From Dyadobacter sp. (GTDB taxonomy: Bacteria; Bacteroidota; Bacteroidia; Cytophagales; Spirosomataceae), in NCBI RefSeq assembly GCF_017744695.1, contig NZ_JAGIAS010000002.1, positions 1 to 64,000 on the forward strand: a stretch of 64,000 bases of DNA, written 5' to 3'. The position numbers were made by a program, and so were the translations under genes. The notes beneath the pieces were generated by a model that worked only from the letters and a program-made list of their open reading frames with translations, was not told the origin of the DNA and ran no database searches. Of this stretch, positions 34,160 through 44,453 are shown one piece after another; the first letter of the stretch is position 1; each line of letters starts with the position of its first letter.

Positions 34160-35659
34160 ATGAAACGTCATATCAAATCAACCGCATTGGCCGCCATGTT
34201 GGGCGGTGTGCTGCTGACCGGTTGCTCCGAGGAGCTCACCATTACGCCTTACGACGGCCTCACTTCGACGCAGGTCGTGAATACGCCCGAAGGCCTTAAA
34301 GCGGCTACCCTCGGAAACTACGCCATTTTGAAGGACGGAAACTACATCCGTTCGTACCATATGATGTCGGAATTCCCCTCGGACAATGTCTCGCTGAGCG
34401 GTACCACGTCCGACCCGCTGTATTTTTCATACAATTACAATCATATCAAAACCAGTGCATTGGCCACGAACTTTTATACCAAGTCGTACCAGGCCGTTTA
34501 TGGCACCAATGTGATTATCGGACTTTTGAAGGAAGGGCAATCGGCGGAGCTCGATCAGGTTTTGGGGGAGAACTATTTCCTGCGGGCATTGCTGCATTTC
34601 CACCTTGCCAATGTGTTCGCACGCCCGTATGCCCCCGACGCAGGCGCGTCACCGGGCGTGATCGTGGTGAAATCCACCGAGCAGCCCGCTCAGAAGCCAA
34701 CCCGCGGGACGGTGAAGGAAGTATATGCGGCCGTGATCCAGGACCTCGAAAAATCGATTAGCCTGATGACCGTCGCGAAGAACAACAACTTTGCTTCCAA
34801 AGAAGTGGCCTACGCGATGCTGAGCCGCGTTTACCTGTATATGGAAAACAACGAGAAGGCGATCGAGTATGCCAACAAGGTGATCAGTTCGAACCGCTAT
34901 GCGCTCGTTGCGACGGCCAATTTGCCTAAATACTACACCACCGTGCCCGAATCGAACACGGAGACGATTTTTGCCGTTCGCCATACGGTGAAGGACAACC
35001 GAGGCTATTCGGCGATCGGCGCCATGTATTTGTCGGACGGTGAAGGCTGGGGTGAAATGTATGCTTCGGAGAAATACCGCAAGCTTATCGACAAGTTCCC
35101 GAACGACAGGCGTCGGGATTACATTATTCCGGTTTATGAGAAGAATGCGGACGGCTCTATCAAGACCGACGCTGCCGGGAACAAGGTGCTGGCTACCCGT
35201 AACGGCTATCCGAAGTATTACATCAGCAAATTCTCGTACCAGGAAGGTTATCCGATGCTGAGCTCGCCGGTATTTTTCCGTTTGGCCGAAATGTACCTGA
35301 TCCGTGCGGAAGCGAATGCCAAGCTGGGTAAAAATGCGGAAGTGCTGGAAGACGTGAACCTGATCCGCAAACGGGCCGGTTTATCGGGAACCGAGCTTTT
35401 CTCCGCCGCCAATATGATGGGCTATGCCAGCGTGCTGGATGTGGTGCTCGAAGAATCGCACCTCGAATTTGCCTGGGAAGGCTTGCGGAAACATGATGTT
35501 TTCCGCAACAAGCGGACCATGGAGCGCAACTACCCGGGTACGCATTTGCTCGCGGGCGCTGTGAAGCAGGAGATTCCGTATACGCACCCACGGGTGGTGC
35601 ATTTCTTTCCGGAAGCGGAAACGGTACTAAACCCTTCACTGGTGCAGAATCCGGAATAG
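34160..35659 (+). CDS. SusD/RagB-family surface lipoprotein
   Basis: A 499-residue SusD-like lipoprotein. The lipobox is VLLTGC and is followed by SEELTI. TPR-type helices are seen in NYFLRALLHFHLANVFARPY and VAYAMLSRVYLYMENNEKAI. The RagB/SusD core has VFFRLAEMYLIRAEANAKLG and LIRKRAGL, ending in the DVVLEESHLEFAWEGLRKHD region. It caps the SusC barrel and binds the substrate. A strong terminator follows at 35683-35715, so the operon is just the pair. Confidence 0.95.
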   Translation: MKRHIKSTALAAMLGGVLLTGCSEELTITPYDGLTSTQVVNTPEGLKAATLGNYAILKDGNYIRSYHMMSEFPSDNVSLSGTTSDPLYFSYNYNHIKTSALATNFYTKSYQAVYGTNVIIGLLKEGQSAELDQVLGENYFLRALLHFHLANVFARPYAPDAGASPGVIVVKSTEQPAQKPTRGTVKEVYAAVIQDLEKSISLMTVAKNNNFASKEVAYAMLSRVYLYMENNEKAIEYANKVISSNRYALVATANLPKYYTTVPESNTETIFAVRHTVKDNRGYSAIGAMYLSDGEGWGEMYASEKYRKLIDKFPNDRRRDYIIPVYEKNADGSIKTDAAGNKVLATRNGYPKYYISKFSYQEGYPMLSSPVFFRLAEMYLIRAEANAKLGKNAEVLEDVNLIRKRAGLSGTELFSAANMMGYASVLDVVLEESHLEFAWEGLRKHDVFRNKRTMERNYPGTHLLAGAVKQEIPYTHPRVVHFFPEAETVLNPSLVQNPE

Positions 35660-35682
35660 CGGGTACCGTTCAACCGATACAC

Positions 35683-35715
35683 AAAAAATGCCCCGTCATC
35701 TGGCGGGGCATTTTT
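35683..35715 (+). terminator. Terminator of the susC/susD operon
   Basis: AAAAAATGCCCCG (35683-35695) and CGGGGCATTTTTG (35704-35716 region) form a strong stem with T-run, 24 bases after the stop. The A-run on the other side could make it work in both directions. Confidence 0.88.
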
Positions 35716-35761
35716 GTTCGGTGTAAAATGATTAATTTTAGGTCATTCAGCTATTTGAAAG

Positions 35762-36301
35762 ATGAAAGCGCTATCTATTATCCCGATCTTGGTTTTCAGC
35801 ACGTGGGCGTTGCTGTTTGTTTCATGTTCCGACGATGTGGCATTGACCGGCGAGCAGGAGATTTATTTTGAAGTACACTATACCAACCAGGCCTGGGGTA
35901 ACCAGTTTAAAGGTTTTCTGATCGACAAACAGGGGCTGGTGAGAACTTACGATAAGCCCGCCAGCTGGAAAGATATTGACGGCGCCTTGACGCTTTCAAA
36001 GGAAAATATGGACGCCAATATAGGCCAGACAACCGTTTCTTCAACCCAAATTGCCGCCAGCGAGCTCGACAAGTACATCGCAATCTCCCGCAAAGTCAAT
36101 AGCGACAGCTTCTCGAAGCCGGCCAATGGCGGTGCAGATCTCGGTCTTGTGCGCCTTTACAGCTACACTTATAATGCCGACCAGAAAACCTACACCGCCG
36201 TATTGCTCCGGCAAACAGGTAATGTCATCATCCAAAACCAGGACGCCAATGCCGCGGAACTTGCCGACTGGCTGACGAAAGTGATGGACGAGGTTTATTA
36301 A
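35762..36301 (+). CDS. Lipoprotein of unknown function
   Basis: A 179-residue lipoprotein (lipobox LLFVSC, followed by SDDVAL). The mature part begins EIYFEVHYTNQAWGNQFKGF and ends with a helix (QDANAAELADWLTKVMDEVY). It contains a VLLRQTGNVIIQNQ strand pair. I do not recognise the family. It lies after the susCD terminator and converges on the protease gene with a 5-base gap. Confidence 0.65.
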   Translation: MKALSIIPILVFSTWALLFVSCSDDVALTGEQEIYFEVHYTNQAWGNQFKGFLIDKQGLVRTYDKPASWKDIDGALTLSKENMDANIGQTTVSSTQIAASELDKYIAISRKVNSDSFSKPANGGADLGLVRLYSYTYNADQKTYTAVLLRQTGNVIIQNQDANAAELADWLTKVMDEVY

Positions 36302-36306
36302 CCCCG

Positions 36307-39300
36307 TCAGGGTTTGAACACCGACAACCGGTAATTGACCGCGTCGTTGGTGAGCAGTACCTGGTAAATTCCCGACGGTAATTTGCCCAATTGGAGGTGC
36401 AACCTGCCATTTTGAATGACAGCTTTCTCCTTCACAAGTACCTCCTGTCCCGAGGCGTTGATCACCCGTGCATTCACCCAGTTACCTTGCAGGTTGGGCA
36501 GCTCGATGCTAAGCGCCGACTGTACCGGGTTAGGGTAGAAGCGGAGGTGCCCCGCCGACGGCGCATCGATCGCAATCATGCGGCTGTATGCGTACTTGCC
36601 GTCAAAATCTACCTGTTTGAGGCGATAATAGGTAATGCCCTTATTGAAATCCACGTCCGTGAAGCTGTAATGATTCGCAACAGACGCATCGCCGATGCCC
36701 TTCACACGTCCGGTTTCGATGAAGTTTTTGCCATTGCTACTTTCCTCAATAGCGAAATAATCGTTGCGGCTTTCCGAGCTGGTTGTCCATTGGAGCACAT
36801 TGCCTTCCGATGTGTTTTTACCATCGAAACTCACCAGCGTTACAGGCAACGGAGCGCCCGGAGGGGCATCGGATAGGCCAAACCCGGAGAAGCCGGTACT
36901 GAATGTGGCTGTAAATGCATAATCGGTGCCCAGTATAGGCGCCGATGCTACCCCGACCGTCGTGGAGTTCGATGGTTGGCTGGCGGCGATGCTGACAGGG
37001 CTCTTACCCATCGACTTGATGTTGCCCGGTGTGAAAGTGGTCAGCTCTGAACCTTTGTAGTAGAGCGTGATTTCGTACTGGCCGGTCGGGTTGTTGTTCG
37101 TAGGCGTTACTTTGAAGGTTTTGTTGGTAACCTGGTAGCTTCCTACCCACGAGGTTCCATTGGCCCCCGAACGGTCGATTTCCACGGTGGTGCAGCCATA
37201 GTCATGCGCGCTCAGGTTCTTGATTTTAGCCATGAGATTGCCGGTTGAAGGATCGTAGAAAACCGCCGTTTCATTCGGCCCGAGGTATTGCTGCGCCGCA
37301 CTGCCCGTATTGACTGTCGATAGGATCTGATTCGAATGGGCGGCCGTCAGTTTCACATCGTCGATCGCCCACCATATTTCCGACCGGGACACATAACGGA
37401 ACCGGAATTTCATATTCACGTTCGCATAAGCATCCGGAATATTAACCGTCGTAGGCGTCGAGGTGTAGCCGTGGAGGTTGCCGAGGTTGCCGGTAGCTTC
37501 GTTTTGCGTGAGCAACAGCTGCCATGTCGTGCCATCCCATACTTCGAGGGTGCCTACTTCGGGGAAGTCGCCGAGCTGCCTTTCCCAGACCTGTTTGAAA
37601 GTCAGCGTCAGGTTTTTTCTGCCGGAGGTGTTGATAACGGGCGATTCCAGGATTTCATCCAGCGTGTAGGCGTTGTTAATGGCGCTGTTCATAAAGAAGA
37701 ACGGCGATCCGTCTTCGAAACCTGCGTTGCCGTACTGCGCTATTTCCCATGTATGATAGGAATTACCGCCATTAATCGGTTTCCAACCCTGCATGCCATT
37801 GTTAAAGTTGGAATTCAGAAGTTCCTCGGTGTAATTGCCGGGGGCGAGATCGTCGTCGTTAATGGTCAGCTCGAAGTTTTGCATCGTGCCCGCCGCGTAA
37901 CCATTTCCGCCATTTGCATTCAGCGCATACGACAGGTTGATGGTTTCGGGACCCTCCACATAGGCATCGTTCAAAACCCGTATCGTAACGTTCTTGCTGA
38001 GTGATCCCGCATCGAGTGTGACGGAGGCAGGTGAAATGGTGTAATCGCCGTTTGCTCCCAGTTTGGCCGTTCCCGTGGGTGCATTGAATGTCAGCGTTAC
38101 CGGCTGGCTCGGCACCTTGTCGATCCCCACTGTTACAACTTTATCGACATATTTGAGACAAGTCGAAGGATCCACCGTGGTCGCTTCGCCCTCGTTGATG
38201 CTGGCGCTTGCCGCGACAAAGTGAACCGCCGGCGTAACGGCGCAGGTGAACACCCGGATATCATCCACATACCATCCCTCGACACCACCGCAAATATCGG
38301 TACCCATTTCAAAACGGAGCTGGATGGTGTTACCGGCAACGAGGCCAATGCCGGCAGCGCTCAGGTTAATCTGGCTTTGGCCCCACGAGCCGGTTACCGA
38401 TCCCTGATCCGTGCCCGTAAATGCGAACTGGCCGGCCATCGGATTGGAATTGCCCGCGCTGCTCGAATTAAGGGTATTGTTGTAGCCATTGGCTATAAAC
38501 GCAGCAGGAGGGATTTCCGCCCAGGACTGGCCATTGATACTGAACTTGATATTCCCGCCATCCCAGGTGTCTTCTATGGCAATGTAGTGGTCAAAAGCCA
38601 GCACCAGGTTACCGGTAGTCCCTGCTGGAATGGCAATGACAGGGCTTTCAATACGAATAATACCCGACTGGTTGGTGGCCGGATCGCAATTTCCACCCTG
38701 GTAGTCAACCCCGAATGCTGCATGGCCCGGGCGTCCGCCGGGGGATACCACTTGTTGCCATTGGCGATTTACCCAGCCGGCCGAGGTGGTCGTGAACGAC
38801 GGCGTGAATCCGCCGAGGCCCGATTCGAAACCTTCGTAGAAGATCGCGAGCCCGGCGTTGGCGCCCTCGCATAGTGCAGGTGCCGGTGCGAGCGTGGCTA
38901 TGAAGCCGCAGTGAGTTGTTGAGCGCAGCTCTACGGCGGTAATTACTTTCACCAGCTGGGCTACATCGCCCGCCGTGATGGTCTGTCCGGAGGCACCTGG
39001 TGCAGAAGTGCCTGTCGACAAGCCCATCAGGTTAATGCCGATCAGGTCGTTTGCGGAAGCTTCCAGGATATCGGCTTGCGCGGCAAAGTCCGTTGTGGCG
39101 GTCATGTAGGTCGACTGCGCCCGCCAGAAAATGTGGGCAGCCTTGGTGAGGCCGATGCCCGTGATGGTCTGTCCATTGTAAGTACCGCCGTCGACCAGCA
39201 ATGCGTAAGCGTGATTAAGCACGCCGCTGTTGGTATGCACGCCCCCTTCGTCGCTATTGGCACACCAGTACTGCGGGTCGGATACTTTGCCCGGGTCTCC

Positions 39301-40524
39301 TTTACAAGTCGGGTCCCACATATCTCGGAGCGCGCCGCCGAATGCAGTCGCTTTTTCGCCCACTTGCCAGCGGTCGGAGCTTGCGCAACCGGTCCGGTTG
39401 GCGTTGGATTCGCCGCTGTCCATGTAGCCGTCGAGCTGGTCCACTGTTTCACCCCAGATGTCCGAATAGGCCTCGTTCAATGCGCCGGGCTGCCATTGGT
39501 AAATCAGCCCGCTGGTGTATTCGGTGTAGGCGTGGCCCCATTCGTGCGCCACCACGTCGTCGGTGGCTGTTCCTGTGCAATAGTTGGCGGTGGAGCCGTT
39601 CCAGTTGGCATTCGGGCAATTAATGTTGGGGTTATTGTTGATCGTCACCATCACCGCATCCCCGCCGTTGAATGAGACATATCCGAATGCATTTTTCATC
39701 AGGTTGTAAATGAATCCCGAGCTTTCCACTTCGGATTGCTGCCATTGATCGAGCGTGCCCGGAAAAGGATCGCCTTCTTTCCATTTTAAATTGGGCGGGG
39801 TGGCGGAAGTTTCATAGAGTTGTCGTGTAATGTTGTGCATTCCTTTGAATTGCTCCACGAGCTGGCCGTTGTGCGCGTCGATGAACAGAAACTCGCGCAC
39901 ATCGGCGTCGTTCCGTACTTCCACTTCATACACGAGGAACTTCGAGCCGTTGTACCCCTGGGCGAGTCCCTTCTGGAAAATGTAAAGCGAGCTTTTGTTA
40001 GCTTTCACCGGAACGGAGGATTTGCCCAGTTGCTGTGTTGTTACAAGCCCGACAGCGATCGATTCGGCCTCATGCTGAGCCAGGGTAGGGACGACATTGA
40101 CTTTGATTTCGGAAATAAAATTGCCGTTCAGCGCGGTGAGGCCTTGTGCGCCGTTGTAATGGAATTTCATCTGACCGTCGTATACCGGCACACCTTTGTA
40201 AGTTTGCTGCAAAGTGACGTTTTGCAGGCCGTAATTGTCTGTCTTTTGCTCCCTGAGGCGGAATTCGTCCTCACCGTCGCGGAGCGCGAAAAGGGTTTTA
40301 TACTGTGAAATAAAATTCATCGACTTCTGCTGAGCGTCGCCGCCGTTGACCTGTAAAGCCCTTTGGGCGGGAAAACGGAGGAAACTCAGAGACCCTGTGG
40401 CAGGGTCGATCGTAGGTAGCGCGCCGGTGCTGGCTGCAAATGCATCAATGGCCCCCTTCGTCTGCGAAAGGGATACATGGGCATAGAGCAATAGCAGGGG
40501 GATAATGAGTAAACGGTGTTTCAT
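36307..40524 (-). CDS. Secreted M4 (thermolysin-like) metalloprotease with T9SS tail
   Basis: A 1405-residue secreted protease. The order is signal peptide (LLIIPLLLLYAHVSLSQ), FTP and PepSY propeptide domains (about 40-220), then the M4 catalytic domain. This has the zinc site VVAHEWGHAYTEY (His 327, Glu 328, His 331), the downstream Glu in ALNEAYSDIWGE and the active His region DEGGVHTNSGVLNHAY. It is followed by a MAM/CUB-like region, a Calx-beta-like domain (ASINEGEATTVDPS), a second adhesive region and a C-terminal sorting domain. The latter is LRFYPNPVQSALSIELPN ending in VFKP, of the type IX secretion A-type. It would be exported across the outer membrane and anchored or released. Confidence 0.93.
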   Translation of the reverse strand: MKHRLLIIPLLLLYAHVSLSQTKGAIDAFAASTGALPTIDPATGSLSFLRFPAQRALQVNGGDAQQKSMNFISQYKTLFALRDGEDEFRLREQKTDNYGLQNVTLQQTYKGVPVYDGQMKFHYNGAQGLTALNGNFISEIKVNVVPTLAQHEAESIAVGLVTTQQLGKSSVPVKANKSSLYIFQKGLAQGYNGSKFLVYEVEVRNDADVREFLFIDAHNGQLVEQFKGMHNITRQLYETSATPPNLKWKEGDPFPGTLDQWQQSEVESSGFIYNLMKNAFGYVSFNGGDAVMVTINNNPNINCPNANWNGSTANYCTGTATDDVVAHEWGHAYTEYTSGLIYQWQPGALNEAYSDIWGETVDQLDGYMDSGESNANRTGCASSDRWQVGEKATAFGGALRDMWDPTCKGDPGKVSDPQYWCANSDEGGVHTNSGVLNHAYALLVDGGTYNGQTITGIGLTKAAHIFWRAQSTYMTATTDFAAQADILEASANDLIGINLMGLSTGTSAPGASGQTITAGDVAQLVKVITAVELRSTTHCGFIATLAPAPALCEGANAGLAIFYEGFESGLGGFTPSFTTTSAGWVNRQWQQVVSPGGRPGHAAFGVDYQGGNCDPATNQSGIIRIESPVIAIPAGTTGNLVLAFDHYIAIEDTWDGGNIKFSINGQSWAEIPPAAFIANGYNNTLNSSSAGNSNPMAGQFAFTGTDQGSVTGSWGQSQINLSAAGIGLVAGNTIQLRFEMGTDICGGVEGWYVDDIRVFTCAVTPAVHFVAASASINEGEATTVDPSTCLKYVDKVVTVGIDKVPSQPVTLTFNAPTGTAKLGANGDYTISPASVTLDAGSLSKNVTIRVLNDAYVEGPETINLSYALNANGGNGYAAGTMQNFELTINDDDLAPGNYTEELLNSNFNNGMQGWKPINGGNSYHTWEIAQYGNAGFEDGSPFFFMNSAINNAYTLDEILESPVINTSGRKNLTLTFKQVWERQLGDFPEVGTLEVWDGTTWQLLLTQNEATGNLGNLHGYTSTPTTVNIPDAYANVNMKFRFRYVSRSEIWWAIDDVKLTAAHSNQILSTVNTGSAAQQYLGPNETAVFYDPSTGNLMAKIKNLSAHDYGCTTVEIDRSGANGTSWVGSYQVTNKTFKVTPTNNNPTGQYEITLYYKGSELTTFTPGNIKSMGKSPVSIAASQPSNSTTVGVASAPILGTDYAFTATFSTGFSGFGLSDAPPGAPLPVTLVSFDGKNTSEGNVLQWTTSSESRNDYFAIEESSNGKNFIETGRVKGIGDASVANHYSFTDVDFNKGITYYRLKQVDFDGKYAYSRMIAIDAPSAGHLRFYPNPVQSALSIELPNLQGNWVNARVINASGQEVLVKEKAVIQNGRLHLQLGKLPSGIYQVLLTNDAVNYRLSVFKP

Positions 40525-40819
40525 AAAGTATGTAGAATAACGAGGTGACTTGTGTCGAATTTACTGAAATTATTGATTCAAATCTTGCATTAATCGATGA
40601 CGCTGAATGGTGCCGACTATTTTCATCTCCGGGTATCGGTTTTTTAGCAAAATGTTTCCTTAATGTAATGAAATAGAAAATATTCACATCATATATAAGT
40701 TGTTTGTTATCAAATTATTAGGAGTGTTATTAGTGTAAACCAATCGTAGAGAATCCTTTGTTTCCGGGGACAGGACCCCGACGTCCGTTCACATCAACAA
40801 CCACATCGTTTCGATTAGA

Positions 40820-41872
40820 ATGGAAGGATTTTTCGATTTACACGCATCGTATGATTTGTTTCCTGAAATACGGAAGAAACACGCTTACCAGATTTCAGTA
40901 GTCATTCCACTTTATAATGAGCAGGAAAACGTGCCCCATCTGCTCGTAGCGGTGCATGATACCCTGAAAAACTTCGATTACGAGGTCGTTGCGGTCGACG
41001 ATGGCTCCACGGACAATACCGTAAAAATGTTGAAGCAGGCCAGCGACGAGCGTTTAAAGGTCATTGTCATGACACGCAACTTCGGGCAGACCAACGCCAT
41101 GGCCGCAGGCATTGCCCACGCTTCGGGGGAATATATCGTTACCCTCGACGGCGACCTTCAGAACGACCCGGCGGATATTCCCCTCATGCTCGAACACGCC
41201 CGCAGCGGCCATTGGGACATTGTTGCCGGCTATCGCGCCAACCGCCTTGATGGATGGCTGCTTCGCAAACTGCCCAGCCGAATGGCCAATGCCATGATCC
41301 GCAACCTTACCGGCGTACATCTGCGCGACTACGGCTGTACGCTGAAAGTGTTCCGACGGGAAGCGGCCGAACGCCTCGGGCTATACGGAGAACTGCACCG
41401 GTTTATTCCCGTATTGGGCAATATCACCGGCGCCCGCATGACGGAAGTGCCTGTACGTCACCACAAGCGGCGCTTCGGGAAATCCAAGTATGGCCTCGGC
41501 CGCACCACGCGGGTACTGGGCGATTTACTCCTGATGGTTTACATGCAGCGGTGGATGAGGAAGCCGATGCACCTTTTCGGGGCGCTGGGCGGCGCTTTCC
41601 TGGCCGCCGGGATATTGTTGTTGCTCTGGCAGGTGGTGCACCTGTTTTCTGGAACCACCGGAACGCTGGCGGGCATAGCGCTGGCGCTGACCGGCGTCGT
41701 GATTGTGCTGATGGGGCTGATCGCCGAAATGCTCATGCGCAGCTACTATGAGGGCTCCGGCAAAACACCTTATACCATCCGGGAGATAATCGAAAGGCCG
41801 GCCGAACCAGCTACCCGGAATGGGCACACACCCAAACAGGAGCGCAGAACGGGCGAACCTGTTAGATCCTGA
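40820..41872 (+). CDS. Family 2 glycosyltransferase (ArnC/DPMS-like)
   Basis: A 350-residue membrane-associated transferase that would load a sugar on undecaprenyl phosphate. The GT2 core has ISVVIPLYNEQENVPHLL, VVAVDDGSTDNT and the metal-binding DGDLQNDPADIP. The acceptor region is HHKRRFGKSKYGLGRTTRVL. Two C-terminal spans follow (FGALGGAFLAAGILLLLWQV and TGVVIVLMGLIAEMLM). It is first of three genes in an operon with an ArnT-like transferase and a flippase-like protein. Confidence 0.92.
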   Translation: MEGFFDLHASYDLFPEIRKKHAYQISVVIPLYNEQENVPHLLVAVHDTLKNFDYEVVAVDDGSTDNTVKMLKQASDERLKVIVMTRNFGQTNAMAAGIAHASGEYIVTLDGDLQNDPADIPLMLEHARSGHWDIVAGYRANRLDGWLLRKLPSRMANAMIRNLTGVHLRDYGCTLKVFRREAAERLGLYGELHRFIPVLGNITGARMTEVPVRHHKRRFGKSKYGLGRTTRVLGDLLLMVYMQRWMRKPMHLFGALGGAFLAAGILLLLWQVVHLFSGTTGTLAGIALALTGVVIVLMGLIAEMLMRSYYEGSGKTPYTIREIIERPAEPATRNGHTPKQERRTGEPVRS

Positions 41873-41879
41873 GATTTTT

Positions 41880-43547
41880 ATGCAAACACATCCGCTTTAC
41901 ATCCGGTACCTCTATGCCGGACTTATCCTTTCGATTTACATCCTGGGGCTGCTGCTGCCACTTTTCGACAACGACAGCGCGCACCACGCGCTCATAGGTA
42001 TGCATATGCACCTTACAGGCGATTACGTGAGCCTCATCGACCGCGGCCGCGACTATCTCGACAAGCCGCATATGCTTTTCTGGCTTTCCGCATTGGGGGA
42101 CATGCTCCTTGGGATAGGCACATTGTCGTACAAGTTGCCGAGCCTGTTGCTGGCGATCCCGGGCATTTACGCCACATTCCGGCTGGCTGCGAGGCTTTAC
42201 GGCCGGCAGGCGGGAATGCATGCGGTGCTGATCCTGGTATCCACCCAGGCCTACATTCTCGCCCATAACGATGTGCGGATGGACGCATTGCTGCTTTCGT
42301 TCATCATTACGGCCACCTGGCTGCTTTACGAATACACTGTAACACTAAAACCGGTAATGCTGATCGCCGGAACGGCCGTGCTGGCATTGTCGTTTTCGAC
42401 GAAGGGCATGTCCGGGGCGGCGGTGCCGGTGATTGCCGTTGGTTCGCAGCTGCTTTATACCCGCAACTGGCGGTTCCTGTTTTCGCTGAAATGGATCTGG
42501 GCGATACCGCTTTTCTTCGTGTTTATCAGCCCGGTGTTGTATTCCTACTATTTGCAGTACGACCTTCACCCCGGGAAAGTCATTCGTGGAATAAGCCGCA
42601 CTTCCGGCGTCGCATTTATCCTTTTTCACCAAAATACCGAGCGGCTCAATGGCGTAAACTGGGGCAGCTCCGGCGGCAACGACCCCTTCCTTTTCTTTCA
42701 TTCCCTGCTGTGGGCGCTTTTGCCCTGGTGTTTGCTCGGTTACTGGGCCGTTTTCAGAAGAGGGTTTGAGTTGGTTAAAAGAAGGTTTTCTCCTGAAAAA
42801 AATGGCGAGATACTCAGCTGGACTACGATCGTGGTGATGTTCAGTATTCTCTCGGCTTCCAATTTCCGCTTACCGCATTATCTCAATATCCTGTTCCCGT
42901 TCTTCGCGATCCTCATTGCCGGCGAGTTGGAAAAAGTGAAGGCCGAAAGTACGGAAAGTAAGGTGCTCAATGGCATGCAGAAGTTCGTGGCAGTGGTGAT
43001 GATCCTGCTGGGGCTTTTGATCAACCTGTACTTGTTTCCGGTAAAAGCCTATGCGATTGTTTTGCTTGTCGTGCCGGCGCTGTACCTGGTATTCTACGAA
43101 TGGCGTGTGACCAAAGGCTGGCCGTATCGCCTGATCGGCATTTCGCTGAGTGCTTCGGTGCTGGTGAACGTGCTCATGAACGGCAGCTTCTATTATGAGC
43201 TGCAAAGGTACCAGGCTGGCCAACATATTGCCGGTAAAATCAAGGACATCGGGCTGGAAGAAAACAATATTTACGTCATGAACTGGGAAAGTCCCACGCT
43301 GAATTACTATTCCGGGTATTTTTACACCGAGGCCGATTCGGCGGCGCTGGTATCCCGGAAGGATTTCTGGGTAGTGGGGCCAATCGACGAGATATTTGCA
43401 TTGCAACAAGCGGGAGGGTTACATGCGCGTGAGGCGTACCATTACCTCGATTTTGACACAACCAAATTGAAAACCGGTTTTATCAATCCCCAAACCCGCC
43501 TGGAAGCATGTAGAAAAATCGGTCTTGTGCATTTGAAAAGAGACTGA
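41880..43547 (+). CDS. ArnT/PMT-like membrane glycosyltransferase (GT39/GT83)
   Basis: A 555-residue polytopic protein starting MQTHPLYIRYLYAGLILSIY; the ATG at 41880 lies 7 bases after the previous stop. The first periplasmic loop holds acidic residues after LPLFDNDSAHHALIGMHMHL and RDYLDKPHMLFWLSAL, the typical D/E-x-R/K region of lipid-sugar transferases. At least ten spans and a soluble C-terminus follow. It would move the sugar from undecaprenyl phosphate to lipid A, a glycan or a protein. With the GT2 gene it forms an ArnC/ArnT-like pair. Confidence 0.85.
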   Translation: MQTHPLYIRYLYAGLILSIYILGLLLPLFDNDSAHHALIGMHMHLTGDYVSLIDRGRDYLDKPHMLFWLSALGDMLLGIGTLSYKLPSLLLAIPGIYATFRLAARLYGRQAGMHAVLILVSTQAYILAHNDVRMDALLLSFIITATWLLYEYTVTLKPVMLIAGTAVLALSFSTKGMSGAAVPVIAVGSQLLYTRNWRFLFSLKWIWAIPLFFVFISPVLYSYYLQYDLHPGKVIRGISRTSGVAFILFHQNTERLNGVNWGSSGGNDPFLFFHSLLWALLPWCLLGYWAVFRRGFELVKRRFSPEKNGEILSWTTIVVMFSILSASNFRLPHYLNILFPFFAILIAGELEKVKAESTESKVLNGMQKFVAVVMILLGLLINLYLFPVKAYAIVLLVVPALYLVFYEWRVTKGWPYRLIGISLSASVLVNVLMNGSFYYELQRYQAGQHIAGKIKDIGLEENNIYVMNWESPTLNYYSGYFYTEADSAALVSRKDFWVVGPIDEIFALQQAGGLHAREAYHYLDFDTTKLKTGFINPQTRLEACRKIGLVHLKRD

Positions 43548-43550
43548 CGC

Positions 43551-44447
43551 ATGATGAAATACCTGAAATGGCTGCTGAAATTTTCCATCACGGTAGCGCT
43601 CCTTGGGTGGGTTTTTAGCCGCATCGACCTGGAAAGTGTATCGCATGCCATTGACAAGGCCGATAAATTGCTGCTGGTCTTGGCGTTTGTGCCTTACCTG
43701 GCTTCCCGCATTACCGCAGCAGTGCGGCTCACTACCATCCTGCAAGCGCACGCGGTAGGGCTGTCGCATTACGGCGGGTTGCATTTGCATTGGATCAGCA
43801 TGTTTTACGGTATGTTTCTGCCTGGCGGGCTTGGCGGGGATGCCTACAAGCTCCTTCGTTTGAAACAGCATTTCCCGGCACAAGGTACGATGTTGCTCAC
43901 CCGAATACTGCTCTGGGACCGCATTGTCGGCTTTGTCATGCTGGGACTCCTGGCCGGCATCATCGGCATGACCCGGTTTTACGACAATATGCTCATTGCC
44001 ACCATTCCCGCATTGGCATTACCCGCTGCGGGAATACTCTGGTGGAGTGCCAAAAAGTGGCTGCCGCGCATTATCCCCGTGGTGGGCCGGGTATTGCTGC
44101 TGTCTTTTGGTACCCAGGTTTTTCAGATCATCTGTACCGGTTTCCTGCTTTACTCCATGGGTGAAACCAGCCATTGGGCCGACTATGCATTGCTATTCCT
44201 GTTGTCGTCCATTGCCACCGTGTTCCCGCTGAGTATCGGCGGAATAGGCGTGCGGGAGCTGGTGTACCTACGCGGCTCGGCGCTGCTGGGTGTCTCGGAG
44301 CCTATTGCCGTAACAGTGAGTGTTTTGTTTGATATTATCGTCACTGCTACGGCTATTACCGGGGCTGCCTTGGTGATCGGTGAGCGTTCCGACGCCTTGC
44401 CGGGCGTGCGTTCAGCGGAACGGGATGGAGAAGTCGTTTTGAAATAA
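43551..44447 (+). CDS. Flippase-like membrane protein (LPG synthase TM/UPF0104)
   Basis: A 298-residue protein with about eight spans, of the AglD/MprF-type transmembrane family. Family signs are the N-terminal LLKFSITVALLGWVFSRIDL, MFYGMFLPGGLGGDAYKLLR, LLTRILLWDRIVGFVML and SIGGIGVREL. Members flip or use isoprenoid-linked or lipid substrates. It is 3 bases after the transferase gene, so it probably works with the two glycosyltransferases in delivering a lipid-linked sugar to the periplasmic face. Confidence 0.85.
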   Translation: MMKYLKWLLKFSITVALLGWVFSRIDLESVSHAIDKADKLLLVLAFVPYLASRITAAVRLTTILQAHAVGLSHYGGLHLHWISMFYGMFLPGGLGGDAYKLLRLKQHFPAQGTMLLTRILLWDRIVGFVMLGLLAGIIGMTRFYDNMLIATIPALALPAAGILWWSAKKWLPRIIPVVGRVLLLSFGTQVFQIICTGFLLYSMGETSHWADYALLFLLSSIATVFPLSIGGIGVRELVYLRGSALLGVSEPIAVTVSVLFDIIVTATAITGAALVIGERSDALPGVRSAERDGEVVLK

Positions 44448-44453
44448 CATACT

